DNA from: an uncultured Veillonella sp.
Lineage (GTDB): Bacteria; Bacillota; Negativicutes; Veillonellales; Veillonellaceae
Direction: 5' to 3'
Length of the DNA stretch: 39,129 nucleotides
Assembly (NCBI GenBank): GCA_900556785.1
Contig: USQK01000006.1
Coordinates: forward strand, 1-39,129
The position numbers and the translations under genes are program-made. This document shows positions 23,910 through 33,345 of the stretch, piece by piece (position 1 is the stretch's first letter; every line of letters starts with the position of its first letter). A model generated the notes under the pieces. The model did no database searches. It saw only the letters and a list, made by a program, of their open reading frames with translations, and was not told the DNA's origin.

Positions 23910-26288
23910 TTGTTTAACGAAGATGTATTAGACTTTCACCATATAAAAGAACAATTACAACAGCATTGTAGTTCTACCATTGCTAAAGAATTGGCTATGA
24001 ATATTGAGCCAATGATCGATGCAAAACAAATTCAAGAGAATCTTGATGAAACAGCAGAGGCTATGCGTTCACTACAAACAGAGGTAGAACAACCGTTAGG
24101 TGGTACACGAGATATTCGTGAATCCTGTAAAAAGAGTCGAAAAGACTTTGTCCTTACTCGTGAAGCATTGTGGGATATTTATTTGACCATTGGTGCTTAT
24201 AAGCGCATGACAAAGTTCTTTAGAACGAAATATATGGATTATCCATTGCTATCCCTATGGGTACAGGATATGCCGAATACAGATCGCATTGAAAACCGTT
24301 TTAAACGCGTCTTTGATGAAAAGGGGGAATTGCTTGATACAGCGTCTCCTAAATTGGCGAGCCTTAGAAATACGATTATTAAAACTCGTGAAAAGATTAA
24401 AAATGATATTCAAGCTATCCTGCATGATAAAGATAATCAAAAGTATTTCCAAGAAACCATCATTACGCAGCGTAATAATCGTTACGTAATTCCTGTAAAA
24501 CAAGAGTATCGCCAATACTTTGATGGCCTTATTCACGACCGTTCTGCAACGGGTCAAACACTTTACATTGAACCGATGCGTTTGGTGAATCTAAATAATG
24601 AATTACAAGAGGCTTTGATTGGTGAAGAGCAAGAGGTCTTGCGTATTTACCGCGAGTTATCGGCTCTTGTAAAACAACATAGCAATGATTTGATGGATGC
24701 TTGTGAAAAGGTATCCCATATCGAATTTGTATATGGTAAGGCAAGTCTTGCTATTTCTTACAAGGGGGTACCGGCAATCTTAAGTACTGACAGAACCGTT
24801 AATCTCATGAGAGCTCGTCACCCATTAATTCCACCAAATATGGTAGTGCCTACAAATATTCAATTAGGTACATCGTACCGTATTTTACTAATTACTGGTT
24901 CTAACACAGGTGGTAAAACAGTTTCCCTTAAAACATTGGGCCTGTTGAGCTTGATGAATCAATGTGGCCTATTTATCCCTGCTGATCACGGTTCTATGTT
25001 ACCAGTATTCCATAATATCTTTGCCGACATTGGAGACGAGCAAAGTATTGAGGCCAGCCTTAGTACGTTCTCTGCTCATATGACACAAGTTATTTCCATC
25101 ATCAAACATTGTGGTCCTAACGACTTGGTTTTACTGGATGAACTTGGGTCTGGTACTGATCCAGAAGAAGGTAGCGCATTAGCTGTATCTATTCTTGAGT
25201 TCTTCCGTAAAAAAGGTGCCCTTATGATGGTAAGTACCCATTATAATGAGCTTAAAAACTATGCATACCATACAGAAGGAATCGAAAACGGCCATGTAGA
25301 ATTTGATGAGCGTACCTTAAAGCCAACGTATCGACTTCATATTGGTGTAGCAGGTAGTAGCCATGCATTGAGTATTGCGGCCCGCTTAGGTTTACCAAAA
25401 GATATCGTAACGCGCGCGGCAGAGTATAAATCTCAATTTGGTAGCCATGAAATGGAAGAAGTTCTTTCAGATTTGAATGAGCAACTTCGTAAGGCATCTG
25501 AACGGGAAAGAGCGTTAAAGAAAGAGCTTGATGAAACACGTCGCATGCGTGGTCAATTAGAGAAGGAAAAGAAACAGTTTAACGAAAAGCGTAAACAAAT
25601 CTTAGCCAAAGCTCAAGCTGATGCAGAATCTATGAAACGTAGCTTGCGCGTCGAAGGGGAAGCGATTATTAAGCAATTGAAATCGCAATTCTCTGAAACA
25701 AATAAGGATAAGCGTCAATCTGCTATTAATGCTGCACGTAAGGGCATTTCTAATGTACATGTACCAGAAGCCCCAGTAGATGATGATCGTAAGTCCTTGA
25801 CGGCAGATGCTATTAAGGTAGGCCAAGCAGTATATGTTACATCTTTACGCTCATTAGGTACCGTATTAGCTATCAATGGCAATCGTGTGAATGTAGATAT
25901 TAATGGACTAACAGCTACTGTAAAGGTTAGCGAATTACAATCTACTACACGTGAAGAAGGAAATAAGCTTGAACGGGAACAAAAAGCAGCTATGCCTAAG
26001 ACTAGAAAACGTATGGGTGGCTCTGCCGTACAACGCCAAAAAGAGGTTCGTACTGAAATCAATATTCTTGGACAAACGGTAGATGAAGCGACAGTTTCTG
26101 TTGGTAGATTTATTGACCAAGCTTTACTTGGTGGTGTTAATCAAGTGCGCATTATTCACGGTAAGGGGACTGGCGCATTACGAGAAGGTGTACATCAATA
26201 TTTGCGTACCTTACCGCATGTAGCCCACTTTGAAACGGCAGGCTATGATGAAGGTGGTGCAGGGGCTACGAATGTAGTTTTGAAATAA
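23910..26288 (+). CDS. mutS2: MutS2 family ATPase with Smr domain
   Basis: This 792-residue protein has a core/clamp region (residues about 1-300), a MutS-type ATPase (Walker A TGSNTGGKT near 329-337, Walker B LVLLDELGSGTDPEEGSAL, STHYNELK), a long charged coiled coil (about 500-620) and a C-terminal Smr domain with IIHGKGTGALR. MutS2 is not a mismatch-repair protein. It restrains recombination in some species and splits collided ribosomes in Bacillus. The start is TTG 23910 with GAGGT at 23899-23903, giving MFNEDVLDFHHIKEQL, the family N-terminus. A frame extended upstream lies within the preceding gene. The LDLR motif of many Smr nucleases reads INIL here. Confidence 0.95.
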   Translation: MFNEDVLDFHHIKEQLQQHCSSTIAKELAMNIEPMIDAKQIQENLDETAEAMRSLQTEVEQPLGGTRDIRESCKKSRKDFVLTREALWDIYLTIGAYKRMTKFFRTKYMDYPLLSLWVQDMPNTDRIENRFKRVFDEKGELLDTASPKLASLRNTIIKTREKIKNDIQAILHDKDNQKYFQETIITQRNNRYVIPVKQEYRQYFDGLIHDRSATGQTLYIEPMRLVNLNNELQEALIGEEQEVLRIYRELSALVKQHSNDLMDACEKVSHIEFVYGKASLAISYKGVPAILSTDRTVNLMRARHPLIPPNMVVPTNIQLGTSYRILLITGSNTGGKTVSLKTLGLLSLMNQCGLFIPADHGSMLPVFHNIFADIGDEQSIEASLSTFSAHMTQVISIIKHCGPNDLVLLDELGSGTDPEEGSALAVSILEFFRKKGALMMVSTHYNELKNYAYHTEGIENGHVEFDERTLKPTYRLHIGVAGSSHALSIAARLGLPKDIVTRAAEYKSQFGSHEMEEVLSDLNEQLRKASERERALKKELDETRRMRGQLEKEKKQFNEKRKQILAKAQADAESMKRSLRVEGEAIIKQLKSQFSETNKDKRQSAINAARKGISNVHVPEAPVDDDRKSLTADAIKVGQAVYVTSLRSLGTVLAINGNRVNVDINGLTATVKVSELQSTTREEGNKLEREQKAAMPKTRKRMGGSAVQRQKEVRTEINILGQTVDEATVSVGRFIDQALLGGVNQVRIIHGKGTGALREGVHQYLRTLPHVAHFETAGYDEGGAGATNVVLK

Positions 26289-26388
26289 AGCTACACAATA
26301 GTGATATAGTTATAGATAATACAGTAAATTATTATCGTATATCAAATTGGTTATGGGGTATAGCCATATACCTATATAGAAATAGAAG

Positions 26389-26421
26389 AGGTAGTAAGTT
26401 CTTAGAACTTACTACCTTTTT
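26389..26421 (+). terminator. Terminator after mutS2
   Basis: AGGTAGTAAGTTC (26389-26401) pairs with GAACTTACTACCT (26405-26417) round a three-base loop and runs into five T. The 100 bases between mutS2 and this hairpin contain no gene. Confidence 0.92.
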
Positions 26422-26424
26422 ACG

Positions 26425-26460
26425 TAAAAGAAAGGAGCGGAACACATGTTCCGCTCCTTT
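26425..26460 (-). terminator. Terminator of the penicillin-binding protein gene
   Basis: AAAGGAGCGGAAC (26431-26443) pairs with GTTCCGCTCCTTT (26448-26460). Read on the minus strand it follows the gene stop by 11 bases and runs into CTTTCTTTTA. It faces the mutS2 terminator ten bases away, separating convergent genes. Confidence 0.85.
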
Positions 26461-26471
26461 AGCGTATGAGA

Positions 26472-28562
26472 TTAACGATCTTTTTTACTAGACTTTTTAC
26501 TTTTGGATGAATTAGATTTCTGTTCAGTTGCATCATCTTTTGAGCCACTGTCATCTTTTACAGCTTCATCTTTCGACTTGTCTTTATCGTCTTTTTTGTC
26601 TGCTTTTTCGTCCTTAGCAGCTTCTTTTTTAGGCTGTGCTTTTACAGGATTATAATAACCTTCAGAAACAGCTGATTGAGCGCTAGCAGGAACGGAGAAG
26701 TCAGATGCAGGGGTGTTGGCAAGTGCATTAGCCATGAATTGGCCCCACATAATAGCAGGTGTGTCACCACCGGTGATGCCTCGTAATGTTTCCGAGCCAT
26801 AGTCATCACCAATCCAAACGGCAGCTACTAAATCAGGCGTGTAACCAACGAACCAAGCATCCTTGGAATCATCTGTTGTACCAGTTTTACCTGCTGCAGG
26901 ACGACCGATTGCGGCATTACCACCAGTACCGCCATTTATAACGGATTCTAGCATATTTGTAATGATTGCTGCATCTTTTTCGTCTACAACGCGTTTTTCT
27001 TGGATGGAGTTTTCCTCCACCACTTGACCGTTACGATCAACAATTTTAAGGATTGCCGTAGGTTGAACTTTGATACCGCCATTAGCGAGAACGCCGTAAG
27101 CTTGTACCATTTCAAGAGGGGTAACACCATGTGTTAAACCACCAAGTGCTGTAGACAAGTTGTAATCTTGATCAGTTAGAGTAGAGATACCCATTTCTTT
27201 AGCAAGTTTAATAACCTTAGTCATACCCACTTCGTCAGCAATTTTTACTGCTGCTACGTTACGAGAATGTTGTAATGCATAGCGATATGTAATATTACCT
27301 ACGAAGTCATTTTCATAGTTTTTAGGGCTCCAGTTACCAAATGTAACAGGGCTGTCATCTACGATAGAACCAGGAGTTTTACCAGACTGAATAGCCGCCA
27401 AGTAAACAAAAGGTTTCATAGCGGAACCTGGTTGACGTTCTGCTTGTGTAGCACGGTTAAATGCATCATCACCGCGGCCACCAACCATAGCCATAATGTA
27501 ACCATTATGAGGGTTCATAGCTACGATAGCACCTTGTGGTTGATGTAAACCATTGCTATCAGTGTAGTAATTAGGCAAGTTTTGCATTGCTGCTACAGCT
27601 GCATTTTGTGCATCCATATCAAGAGTTGTATAGATTTTTAAACCATCTTTATAGATTGCATCGTCGCCATATTTTTCAGAAACTTGTGCAATAACATAGT
27701 TAATGAAGTAAGATGCATTAGATTTTTCATGCGTTTGTTCTTGCTTTGCCACTAAGCCTAAATCTGCTTGACGTGCTTGATCAGCTTGCTCTTGTGTAAT
27801 GTAACCGTATTTAACCATTTGGCCTAATACAACAGCTTGACGTTTTTTACTAGCTTCCAAATCATTGAATGGAGAGTAGTAGTTAGGACTTTGTGGTAAG
27901 CCTGCAATGAGTGCTGCTTGAGCTAGCGTTAATTGGCTAGCATCCTTACCAAAGTATACATGAGCTGCAGATTGTACACCGTATGCACCTTGGCCAAAGT
28001 AAATTTGGTTCATGTACATTTCAAGGATTTCATCCTTAGTGTAATGTTGTTCAATTTTAAGTGCTAGCAATGCTTCAGAAATTTTACGTTTAAATGTTCT
28101 GTCTTGAGATAAGAATGCATTACGCGCTAACTGTTGAGTGATTGTAGAACCACCTTCAGATACGCCACTATGAACAATGTTAACCCATACAGCACGCAAG
28201 ATACCAACAGGGTCGATACCGTGATGGGAATAGAAGCGAGAGTCCTCAGTAGCAACAAAGGCATTTTGTAAATCCTTTGGTACATCTTTTAAAGGTACTG
28301 GTAATCTATTCTCTGTGGAATGAACCGTTGTGATGAGATTACCATGGACATCGTAAATTTGAGACGATGCAGAAGGACGTACATTGGATACATCTGGTAG
28401 GTTAGACAGTGTAGCACTGATGAAACCACAGCCACCTCCGGCTACGATGAGTATAAGGAGAAGGGCACAAATCCAAAATAGACGCTTCGGACTTGTCTTC
28501 TTCGGTGTAGCGCCGCTACCATTAGAACGGCGGCTGCTTCTCGCATTTGAGTTATTACTCAT
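26472..28562 (-). CDS. Class A penicillin-binding protein (PBP1A type)
   Basis: This 696-residue bifunctional peptidoglycan synthase is anchored by one helix (about residues 28-50). The glycosyltransferase-51 domain starts with VATEDSRFYSHHGID (Glu106) and GGSTITQQLARN, followed by KISEALLALKIE and the NQIYFGQGAYGV segment. The transpeptidase has the active Ser380 in SAMK, SRN as the SxN motif, and KTGTT at about residues 559-563. The last 60 residues are a Lys/Asp/Ser-rich low-complexity tail without recognised function. The ribosome site GAGGTG precedes the ATG on the minus strand. It is divergent from tyrS and ends at its own hairpin. Confidence 0.95.
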   Translation of the reverse strand: MSNNSNARSSRRSNGSGATPKKTSPKRLFWICALLLILIVAGGGCGFISATLSNLPDVSNVRPSASSQIYDVHGNLITTVHSTENRLPVPLKDVPKDLQNAFVATEDSRFYSHHGIDPVGILRAVWVNIVHSGVSEGGSTITQQLARNAFLSQDRTFKRKISEALLALKIEQHYTKDEILEMYMNQIYFGQGAYGVQSAAHVYFGKDASQLTLAQAALIAGLPQSPNYYSPFNDLEASKKRQAVVLGQMVKYGYITQEQADQARQADLGLVAKQEQTHEKSNASYFINYVIAQVSEKYGDDAIYKDGLKIYTTLDMDAQNAAVAAMQNLPNYYTDSNGLHQPQGAIVAMNPHNGYIMAMVGGRGDDAFNRATQAERQPGSAMKPFVYLAAIQSGKTPGSIVDDSPVTFGNWSPKNYENDFVGNITYRYALQHSRNVAAVKIADEVGMTKVIKLAKEMGISTLTDQDYNLSTALGGLTHGVTPLEMVQAYGVLANGGIKVQPTAILKIVDRNGQVVEENSIQEKRVVDEKDAAIITNMLESVINGGTGGNAAIGRPAAGKTGTTDDSKDAWFVGYTPDLVAAVWIGDDYGSETLRGITGGDTPAIMWGQFMANALANTPASDFSVPASAQSAVSEGYYNPVKAQPKKEAAKDEKADKKDDKDKSKDEAVKDDSGSKDDATEQKSNSSKSKKSSKKDR

Positions 28563-28625
28563 AGAGTCACCTCTTTTTTCTTTTGTTAGTAAATATAACG
28601 TAAATTCTATTACGCAGTTATAAAT

Positions 28626-28634
28626 ATTATATCA
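28626..28634 (-). promoter_or_regulatory. Extended -10 promoter of the penicillin-binding protein gene
   Basis: On the minus strand TGATATAAT (28634 down to 28626) is a perfect TATAAT preceded by TGN, an extended -10. No strong -35 is seen, which is common for this class. It lies about 64 bases before the start codon. Confidence 0.55.
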
Positions 28635-28666
28635 TATATGGCTTAAAACCAATACTATATATATAA

Positions 28667-28695
28667 TTGTGAAAGTTTTTAGATAATGGTATACT
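28667..28695 (+). promoter_or_regulatory. Promoter of tyrS
   Basis: TTGTGA (28667-28672), a 17-base spacer and TATACT (28690-28695) stand 29 bases before the tyrS ATG. The short leader leaves no room for a T-box. Confidence 0.75.
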
Positions 28696-28724
28696 AAAAC
28701 AATAGTATTTCGAGGAGGATTATC

Positions 28725-29933
28725 ATGGTTAGTGCTCAAGAACAAGTGCGCCAAATTAAACACGGCGTAGCAGATTTAATTAATGAACAAGATCTTGTAA
28801 AGAAAATAGAAAAATCTATTAAGGAAAATAAACCTTTAGTTGTAAAATTAGGTTTGGACCCAACAGCGCCAGATATTCATTTAGGCCATACAGTACCACT
28901 TCGTAAACTACGTTTGTTCCAAGAATTTGGTCATCAAGTAGTGATCGTTATCGGCGGTTTCACTGCGCGTATTGGTGATCCTACTGGTAAAAGTGTAACT
29001 CGTCCACCACTTACAAAAGAAGAAGTATTGAAAAATGCTGAAACCTATAAAACACAAATCTTCAAAGTGTTAGATTCTGAAAAAACGATCGTCCGCGACA
29101 ATAGTGAATGGCTAGAATCTATGAACTTTGCGGATGTTCTACGTTTGGCAAGCTCTTATACTGTAGCACGTATGATGGAACGCGATGATTTCAATAAACG
29201 CTTTAAAGAAGGTCGTGCTATTGGTGTTCATGAGTTTATGTATCCATTGATGCAAGGTCAAGATTCTGTAGCATTACATGCTGACGTTGAATTTGGTGGT
29301 ACAGACCAAACTTTCAACTTGTTAATGGGCCGTCATTTACAAGAATTAGAAGGTCAAGAACCTCAAGTTGTTATCACAATGCCATTGCTTGAAGGCCTTG
29401 ACGGTGTTCAAAAAATGAGTAAATCTTTAGGCAATTACATCGGTATCGACGAAGAACCTAAAGAAATGTACGGTAAAGCAATGTCTATTCCAGACGAATT
29501 GATGATGCGCTACTTCATGCTCGTTACAGATATGCCAATTGAAGAACAAGAGGACATGGAAAAACGTCTTGAAAGTGGTGAATTACATCCACGTGACGCT
29601 AAAATGCAATTAGCTCGTACCATCGTTCGTTTGTACCATGGTGAAGAGGCTGCTCTTGAGGCAGAAGAGGAATTCAAACGTGTATTCCAACAACGCGCAT
29701 TGCCTACAGATATTCCTGAATGCGCTATGGATGCGCCAACAGAACCAATCTTTGTACCACAATTCTGTACAGATGCTGGTTTGACTGCTTCTAATGGTGA
29801 AGCACGTCGATCCATTAAAGCCGGTGCTTTCAAAGTAAATGGTGAAAAATATACAGAAGAAAACCTTACCCTTGAAGAGGGCATGATCGTTCAAGTTGGT
29901 AAACGTAAATTCGTAAAAATTAAATTTAACTAA
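28725..29933 (+). CDS. tyrS: Tyrosine-tRNA ligase (KMSKS type)
   Basis: This 402-residue class I synthetase charges tRNA-Tyr. The HIGH motif is HLGHT at residues 52-56 and the KMSKS loop is exactly KMSKS near residues 230-234, with GGTDQTFN for substrate. The C-terminal S4-like RNA-binding domain (about 340-402) includes SNGEARRSIKAGAFKVNG. Bacteria have two TyrRS forms. KMSKS rather than KFGKT, and the length below 410, fit the TyrZ-like form, as in Bacillus tyrZ. AGGAGG (28712-28717) precedes the ATG. A promoter lies just upstream and a terminator just downstream, so it is a single-gene unit. Confidence 0.96.
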   Translation: MVSAQEQVRQIKHGVADLINEQDLVKKIEKSIKENKPLVVKLGLDPTAPDIHLGHTVPLRKLRLFQEFGHQVVIVIGGFTARIGDPTGKSVTRPPLTKEEVLKNAETYKTQIFKVLDSEKTIVRDNSEWLESMNFADVLRLASSYTVARMMERDDFNKRFKEGRAIGVHEFMYPLMQGQDSVALHADVEFGGTDQTFNLLMGRHLQELEGQEPQVVITMPLLEGLDGVQKMSKSLGNYIGIDEEPKEMYGKAMSIPDELMMRYFMLVTDMPIEEQEDMEKRLESGELHPRDAKMQLARTIVRLYHGEEAALEAEEEFKRVFQQRALPTDIPECAMDAPTEPIFVPQFCTDAGLTASNGEARRSIKAGAFKVNGEKYTEENLTLEEGMIVQVGKRKFVKIKFN

Positions 29934-29937
29934 TATA

Positions 29938-29976
29938 AAACTGTGATGGGGTAGAAACCTCATCACAGTTTTTTTG
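29938..29976 (+). terminator. Terminator after tyrS
   Basis: AACTGTGATGGGGT (29939-29952) pairs with ACCTCATCACAGTT (29957-29970) round an AGAA loop, followed by a run of T. It is only four bases after the tyrS stop. Confidence 0.93.
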
Positions 29977-30048
29977 TCCATTTTTTTATAAGATTTTCCT
30001 CTATTGTATCTATTAATAGTAACTCCAAAATTTAGGTACAAGTTAATG

Positions 30049-30054
30049 TATAAT
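30049..30054 (+). promoter_or_regulatory. Possible -10 box for the Nudix gene
   Basis: A perfect TATAAT at 30049-30054 stands 94 bases before the Nudix start in an AT-rich gap. No -35 partner is clear. The rest of this 214-base gap shows no gene. Confidence 0.35.
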
Positions 30055-30147
30055 GAATATAAAAGATAAATATAAAGTACAAATTTGATATATAAAACAT
30101 TTATACAGATAGCATATAAATTTAACTGTAAAGTAAGAGGACTATAT

Positions 30148-30789
30148 ATGGAAAAGAAACTATCTAATTTCCTAGAAAAACGAGAATATACTGTTCTTAC
30201 CGATATCGATGTTATAACTGCTGCCGTAGCAGTACCATTATTAGAAATCGATGGGGAAGATCACATAGTCTTTACTGTGCGCAGCAATAAACTACGTCGT
30301 CAACCCGGTGAAATTAGCTTTCCTGGTGGACACTGTGAGCCTAATGATAAAAGCAGTGCCCATGCTGCCATGCGTGAGTGCTCTGAAGAACTAGGTATAG
30401 ATTTAGATAAAATAGAACTACTTGGTAATTTAGACTGTTTAGTATCTGCTATTGGGGTAAAACTATATGCCGTTGCAGTGCGATTACATACAAGTGATTT
30501 AAAACCAAATCCTGATGAAGTAGGAGAAGTATTTACCGTTCCATTAGAATATCTGCTAAATATGGAACCTACCGTAGGTCATCTAGATATAGCTACAAGA
30601 CCATTAAAGGACTTTCCGTTCCATTTATTAGAAGGCTACAATATCGATTGGAAAATTAGACAAAACTACTCTGTCTATTTCTATCCCTATGAACAATACA
30701 CCATATGGGGACTAACGGGTCGAGTGCTAAAAAACTTTTTAGATATCTATAGGGAGATTTATTTGCATAATAATCCTTATATAAATTGA
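30148..30789 (+). CDS. Nudix hydrolase, CoA-pyrophosphatase type
   Basis: This 213-residue Nudix protein carries the UPF0035/NudL signature: RSNKLRRQPGEISFPGG before the box, then the Nudix box from GGHCEPND through MRECSEELGI, whose REcxEE residues bind the metal. Related proteins cleave CoA or acyl-CoA to 4'-phosphopantetheine and adenosine 3',5'-bisphosphate. ATG 30148 is chosen because AGAGGA at 30136-30141 precedes it and it starts a normal N-terminus. An upstream in-frame start at 30085 lacks a ribosome site. The stop codon lies within the -35 box of the ppsA promoter. Family assignment is firm, substrate inferred. Confidence 0.87.
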   Translation: MEKKLSNFLEKREYTVLTDIDVITAAVAVPLLEIDGEDHIVFTVRSNKLRRQPGEISFPGGHCEPNDKSSAHAAMRECSEELGIDLDKIELLGNLDCLVSAIGVKLYAVAVRLHTSDLKPNPDEVGEVFTVPLEYLLNMEPTVGHLDIATRPLKDFPFHLLEGYNIDWKIRQNYSVYFYPYEQYTIWGLTGRVLKNFLDIYREIYLHNNPYIN

Positions 30790-30814
30790 CAGATTTTAAA
30801 TTAAGGTATACTAT
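30786..30814 (+). promoter_or_regulatory. Promoter of ppsA
   Basis: A perfect TTGACA (30786-30791) contains the Nudix stop codon. TATACT (30807-30812) follows after 15 bases, or TACTAT (30809-30814) after 17. It lies about 55 bases before the ppsA ATG. A CcpN-like repressor encoded downstream could act here (inference). Confidence 0.65.
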
Positions 30815-30865
30815 TTATGTGTAAAAGGTTTAATGTGTTGCACTAATTGATTAGGAGGTTCTCAC

Positions 30866-33247
30866 ATGAATCGCGAAACAGCATACGTACTTTGGTTTGA
30901 TGAATTACAACGTGAAGATGTTAATTTAGTAGGTGGCAAGTCTTCTTCTTTAGGGGAATTGACATCCTCCACTAATGTACCTGTACCTTATGGCTTTGCA
31001 ACAACTGCCCATGGTTATCGTGAGTTTATGAAAACTACAGGTTTGGAAGATAAAATCCGGGCTGAGCTTGATGCTTTAGATGATGTAGAAAATTCTGCAT
31101 TATTGCGCGAAGTGTGTGCTAAGATTCGCCGCATGATTTGTCAGGAAGAAATGCCAAAAGACTTGGCAGATGCTATCCGTCATGCTTATGAAGAACTTGG
31201 TAAAAAAGTGAACGAAGAAAATCCGTTTGTAGCTGTTCGTTCTAGTGCAACAGCAGAAGATTTGCCAGATGCAAGCTTCGCAGGCCAACAAGATACGTAT
31301 TTAAATGTACGCGGTGCTGACGTAATTATCGAAAAAGTAAAAGAATGCTACGCATCTACATTCACAGATCGTGCCACATATTACCGTGTAAAACAAGGCT
31401 TTGATCATATGACAGTAGCATTGAGTGCTGCAGTTCAAATGATGGTATTCTCTAAAGCAGCTGGCGTAATGTTTACTGTTGATCTTGTAACAGGCAATGA
31501 TAACAATATTCTTATTGAAGGCTCTTGGGGTCTTGGTGAATATGTTGTACAAGGTACGGTTACACCAGATAATTTCCGTGTGGATAAAGAAAAGATGGAA
31601 ATTACGGACCGTATGATTAACGATAAACATGTTCGCCTTGTTCGTAAAGCCGATGGTGACTGTGTTGAAGAAGTGGTGCCAGCTGACGAAGCAAAACAAC
31701 AAGTTATTACAGATGCTCAAGTTTTGGAACTTGCAGAATATGCAAAAGCAATTGAAAAGCATTATGGTTGCTACATGGATATGGAATGGGGCGTAGATGA
31801 ACGCAATGACAAGATTTGGATCTTGCAAGCTCGTCCAGAAACAGTTTGGTCCCGCAAAGAAAAATCAGAAACGTCCGAAAAAGCTAGCACATTAGATGCA
31901 GGTAATCGTGATATTATTGTAAAAGGTTTGCCAGCATCCCCTGGTAATGCAGCAGGTAAAGCTCACGTTATCATCAATCCTGAGGATATCGATGAGTTCA
32001 AAGAAGGCGAAATTCTTGTTACAGCTATGACAGCTCCTGACTGGGTGCCAGCCATGAAAAAGGCAAAAGCAATTGTTACTGACGCTGGTGGTATGACTTG
32101 TCATGCGTCTATCGTTAGCCGTGAGCTTGGTATTCCTTGTATCGTAGGTACTAAGAGCCGTAGTCATGAAGCGACTACCTCTATTAAAGATGGTCAAATG
32201 ATTACCGTTGATGCTACAAATGGTATCGTATATGATGGCGTATTAGAAGATATCGTTAAAAAGCCTGAAGCTCAAGTTTCTACAGGGGCAGCAGCTGAAT
32301 ATGTGCCTGTAACAGGCACTAAGATTTATATGAACTTAGGTGATCCTGATTTGGCCCAAAAATATGGTGTACTACCATGTGATGGCATCGGTCTCATGCG
32401 TGAAGAGTTCATTTGGACAACCTTTATTCATGAACATCCATTGCACCTTATCGAAACAGGGCGCAGTGACTTTGCTGTAAATACATTGGCGGAAGGTATG
32501 CGTAAAGTATGCCAAGCATTAGCCCCTCGCCAAGTAGTAGTTCGTTTGAGCGACTTTAAATCTAGTGAATACCGTGACCTTAAAGGTGGCGATAAATATG
32601 AACCGCATGAATCCAGTGCATTACTTGGCTGGCGTGGCGCATCTCGCTACTATGATCCTAAGTACACACCTGCTTTCAAATTAGAATTAGAAGCAATCAA
32701 AAAAGTACGTAACGAATTTGGTTTTAAAAATCTACAAGTTATGATTCCATTCTGCCGTACTGTGGAAGAAGCTGAATTAGTAACTAACTTAATGGCTCAA
32801 GAAGGTCTTGCACGCAGCAAAGACTTTAAAGTATGGCTTATGGCTGAGATTCCATCCAATATTATCTTAGCTGATCAATTTAATAAATACGTAGATGGTT
32901 ATTCTATCGGTTCTAACGATTTGACTATGCTTGTACTTGGTTGTGATCGCGATAACGAAACAGTTCAACATATCTATGATGAACGTAATTTAGCAGTTCG
33001 CAGAGCAATTCGTCACCTCATTGAAGTGGCTCATAAAGATGGTAAGACTGTATCTATCTGTGGCCAAGCGCCAAGCGTATACCCTGAACTTTGCGAATTC
33101 CTTGTGAAGAGCGGTATCGACTCCATTTCTGTTAACCCAGATGCAGTAGTTAATACTAAGAAAATGGTGGCTCAAATCGAACAACGAATTATGCTCGATG
33201 CTATGACTGGTCGTGGTCGTCAAGAATCTAACGAACTAATTTGGTAA
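30866..33247 (+). CDS. ppsA: Phosphoenolpyruvate synthase (pyruvate, water dikinase)
   Basis: This 793-residue cytoplasmic enzyme makes PEP from pyruvate with ATP, giving AMP and phosphate, the entry step of gluconeogenesis from lactate or pyruvate. The N-terminal ATP-grasp domain begins LVGGKSSSLGEL and contains VRSSATAEDLPDASFAGQQ. The swivelling domain holds the phosphorylated His413 in GGMTCHASIVSRELGIPC. The C-terminal PEP-utilising barrel includes SIGSNDLTMLVLGCDRD and the catalytic Cys in SICGQAPS. The ribosome site AGGAGG lies at 30852-30857. The two genes after its terminator encode a CcpN-like regulator and the PEP synthase regulatory enzyme, which supports PPS rather than PPDK identity and suggests dual control. 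Confidence 0.95.
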   Translation: MNRETAYVLWFDELQREDVNLVGGKSSSLGELTSSTNVPVPYGFATTAHGYREFMKTTGLEDKIRAELDALDDVENSALLREVCAKIRRMICQEEMPKDLADAIRHAYEELGKKVNEENPFVAVRSSATAEDLPDASFAGQQDTYLNVRGADVIIEKVKECYASTFTDRATYYRVKQGFDHMTVALSAAVQMMVFSKAAGVMFTVDLVTGNDNNILIEGSWGLGEYVVQGTVTPDNFRVDKEKMEITDRMINDKHVRLVRKADGDCVEEVVPADEAKQQVITDAQVLELAEYAKAIEKHYGCYMDMEWGVDERNDKIWILQARPETVWSRKEKSETSEKASTLDAGNRDIIVKGLPASPGNAAGKAHVIINPEDIDEFKEGEILVTAMTAPDWVPAMKKAKAIVTDAGGMTCHASIVSRELGIPCIVGTKSRSHEATTSIKDGQMITVDATNGIVYDGVLEDIVKKPEAQVSTGAAAEYVPVTGTKIYMNLGDPDLAQKYGVLPCDGIGLMREEFIWTTFIHEHPLHLIETGRSDFAVNTLAEGMRKVCQALAPRQVVVRLSDFKSSEYRDLKGGDKYEPHESSALLGWRGASRYYDPKYTPAFKLELEAIKKVRNEFGFKNLQVMIPFCRTVEEAELVTNLMAQEGLARSKDFKVWLMAEIPSNIILADQFNKYVDGYSIGSNDLTMLVLGCDRDNETVQHIYDERNLAVRRAIRHLIEVAHKDGKTVSICGQAPSVYPELCEFLVKSGIDSISVNPDAVVNTKKMVAQIEQRIMLDAMTGRGRQESNELIW

Positions 33248-33263
33248 TAATATAGTTATAGTG

Positions 33264-33293
33264 AAAGAGGAGGCCTGTGGGTCTCCTCTTTTT
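33264..33293 (+). terminator. Terminator after ppsA
   Basis: AAAGAGGAGGCC (33264-33275) pairs with GGTCTCCTCTTT (33280-33291) with a G-T pair and a TGTG loop, within a T run. Just after it, TATAAT at 33312-33317 may start the regulator transcript. Confidence 0.9.
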
Positions 33294-33345
33294 CTGAATG
33301 GTAACTTAGGATATAATACAAACAGAGATGAAAGGGGGTTACCGT

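Noticed and set aside
31301..31828. 175-codon open frame on the minus strand inside ppsA
   Set aside because: It has shadow composition, no start signal, and the ppsA frame is fully conserved on the other strand.
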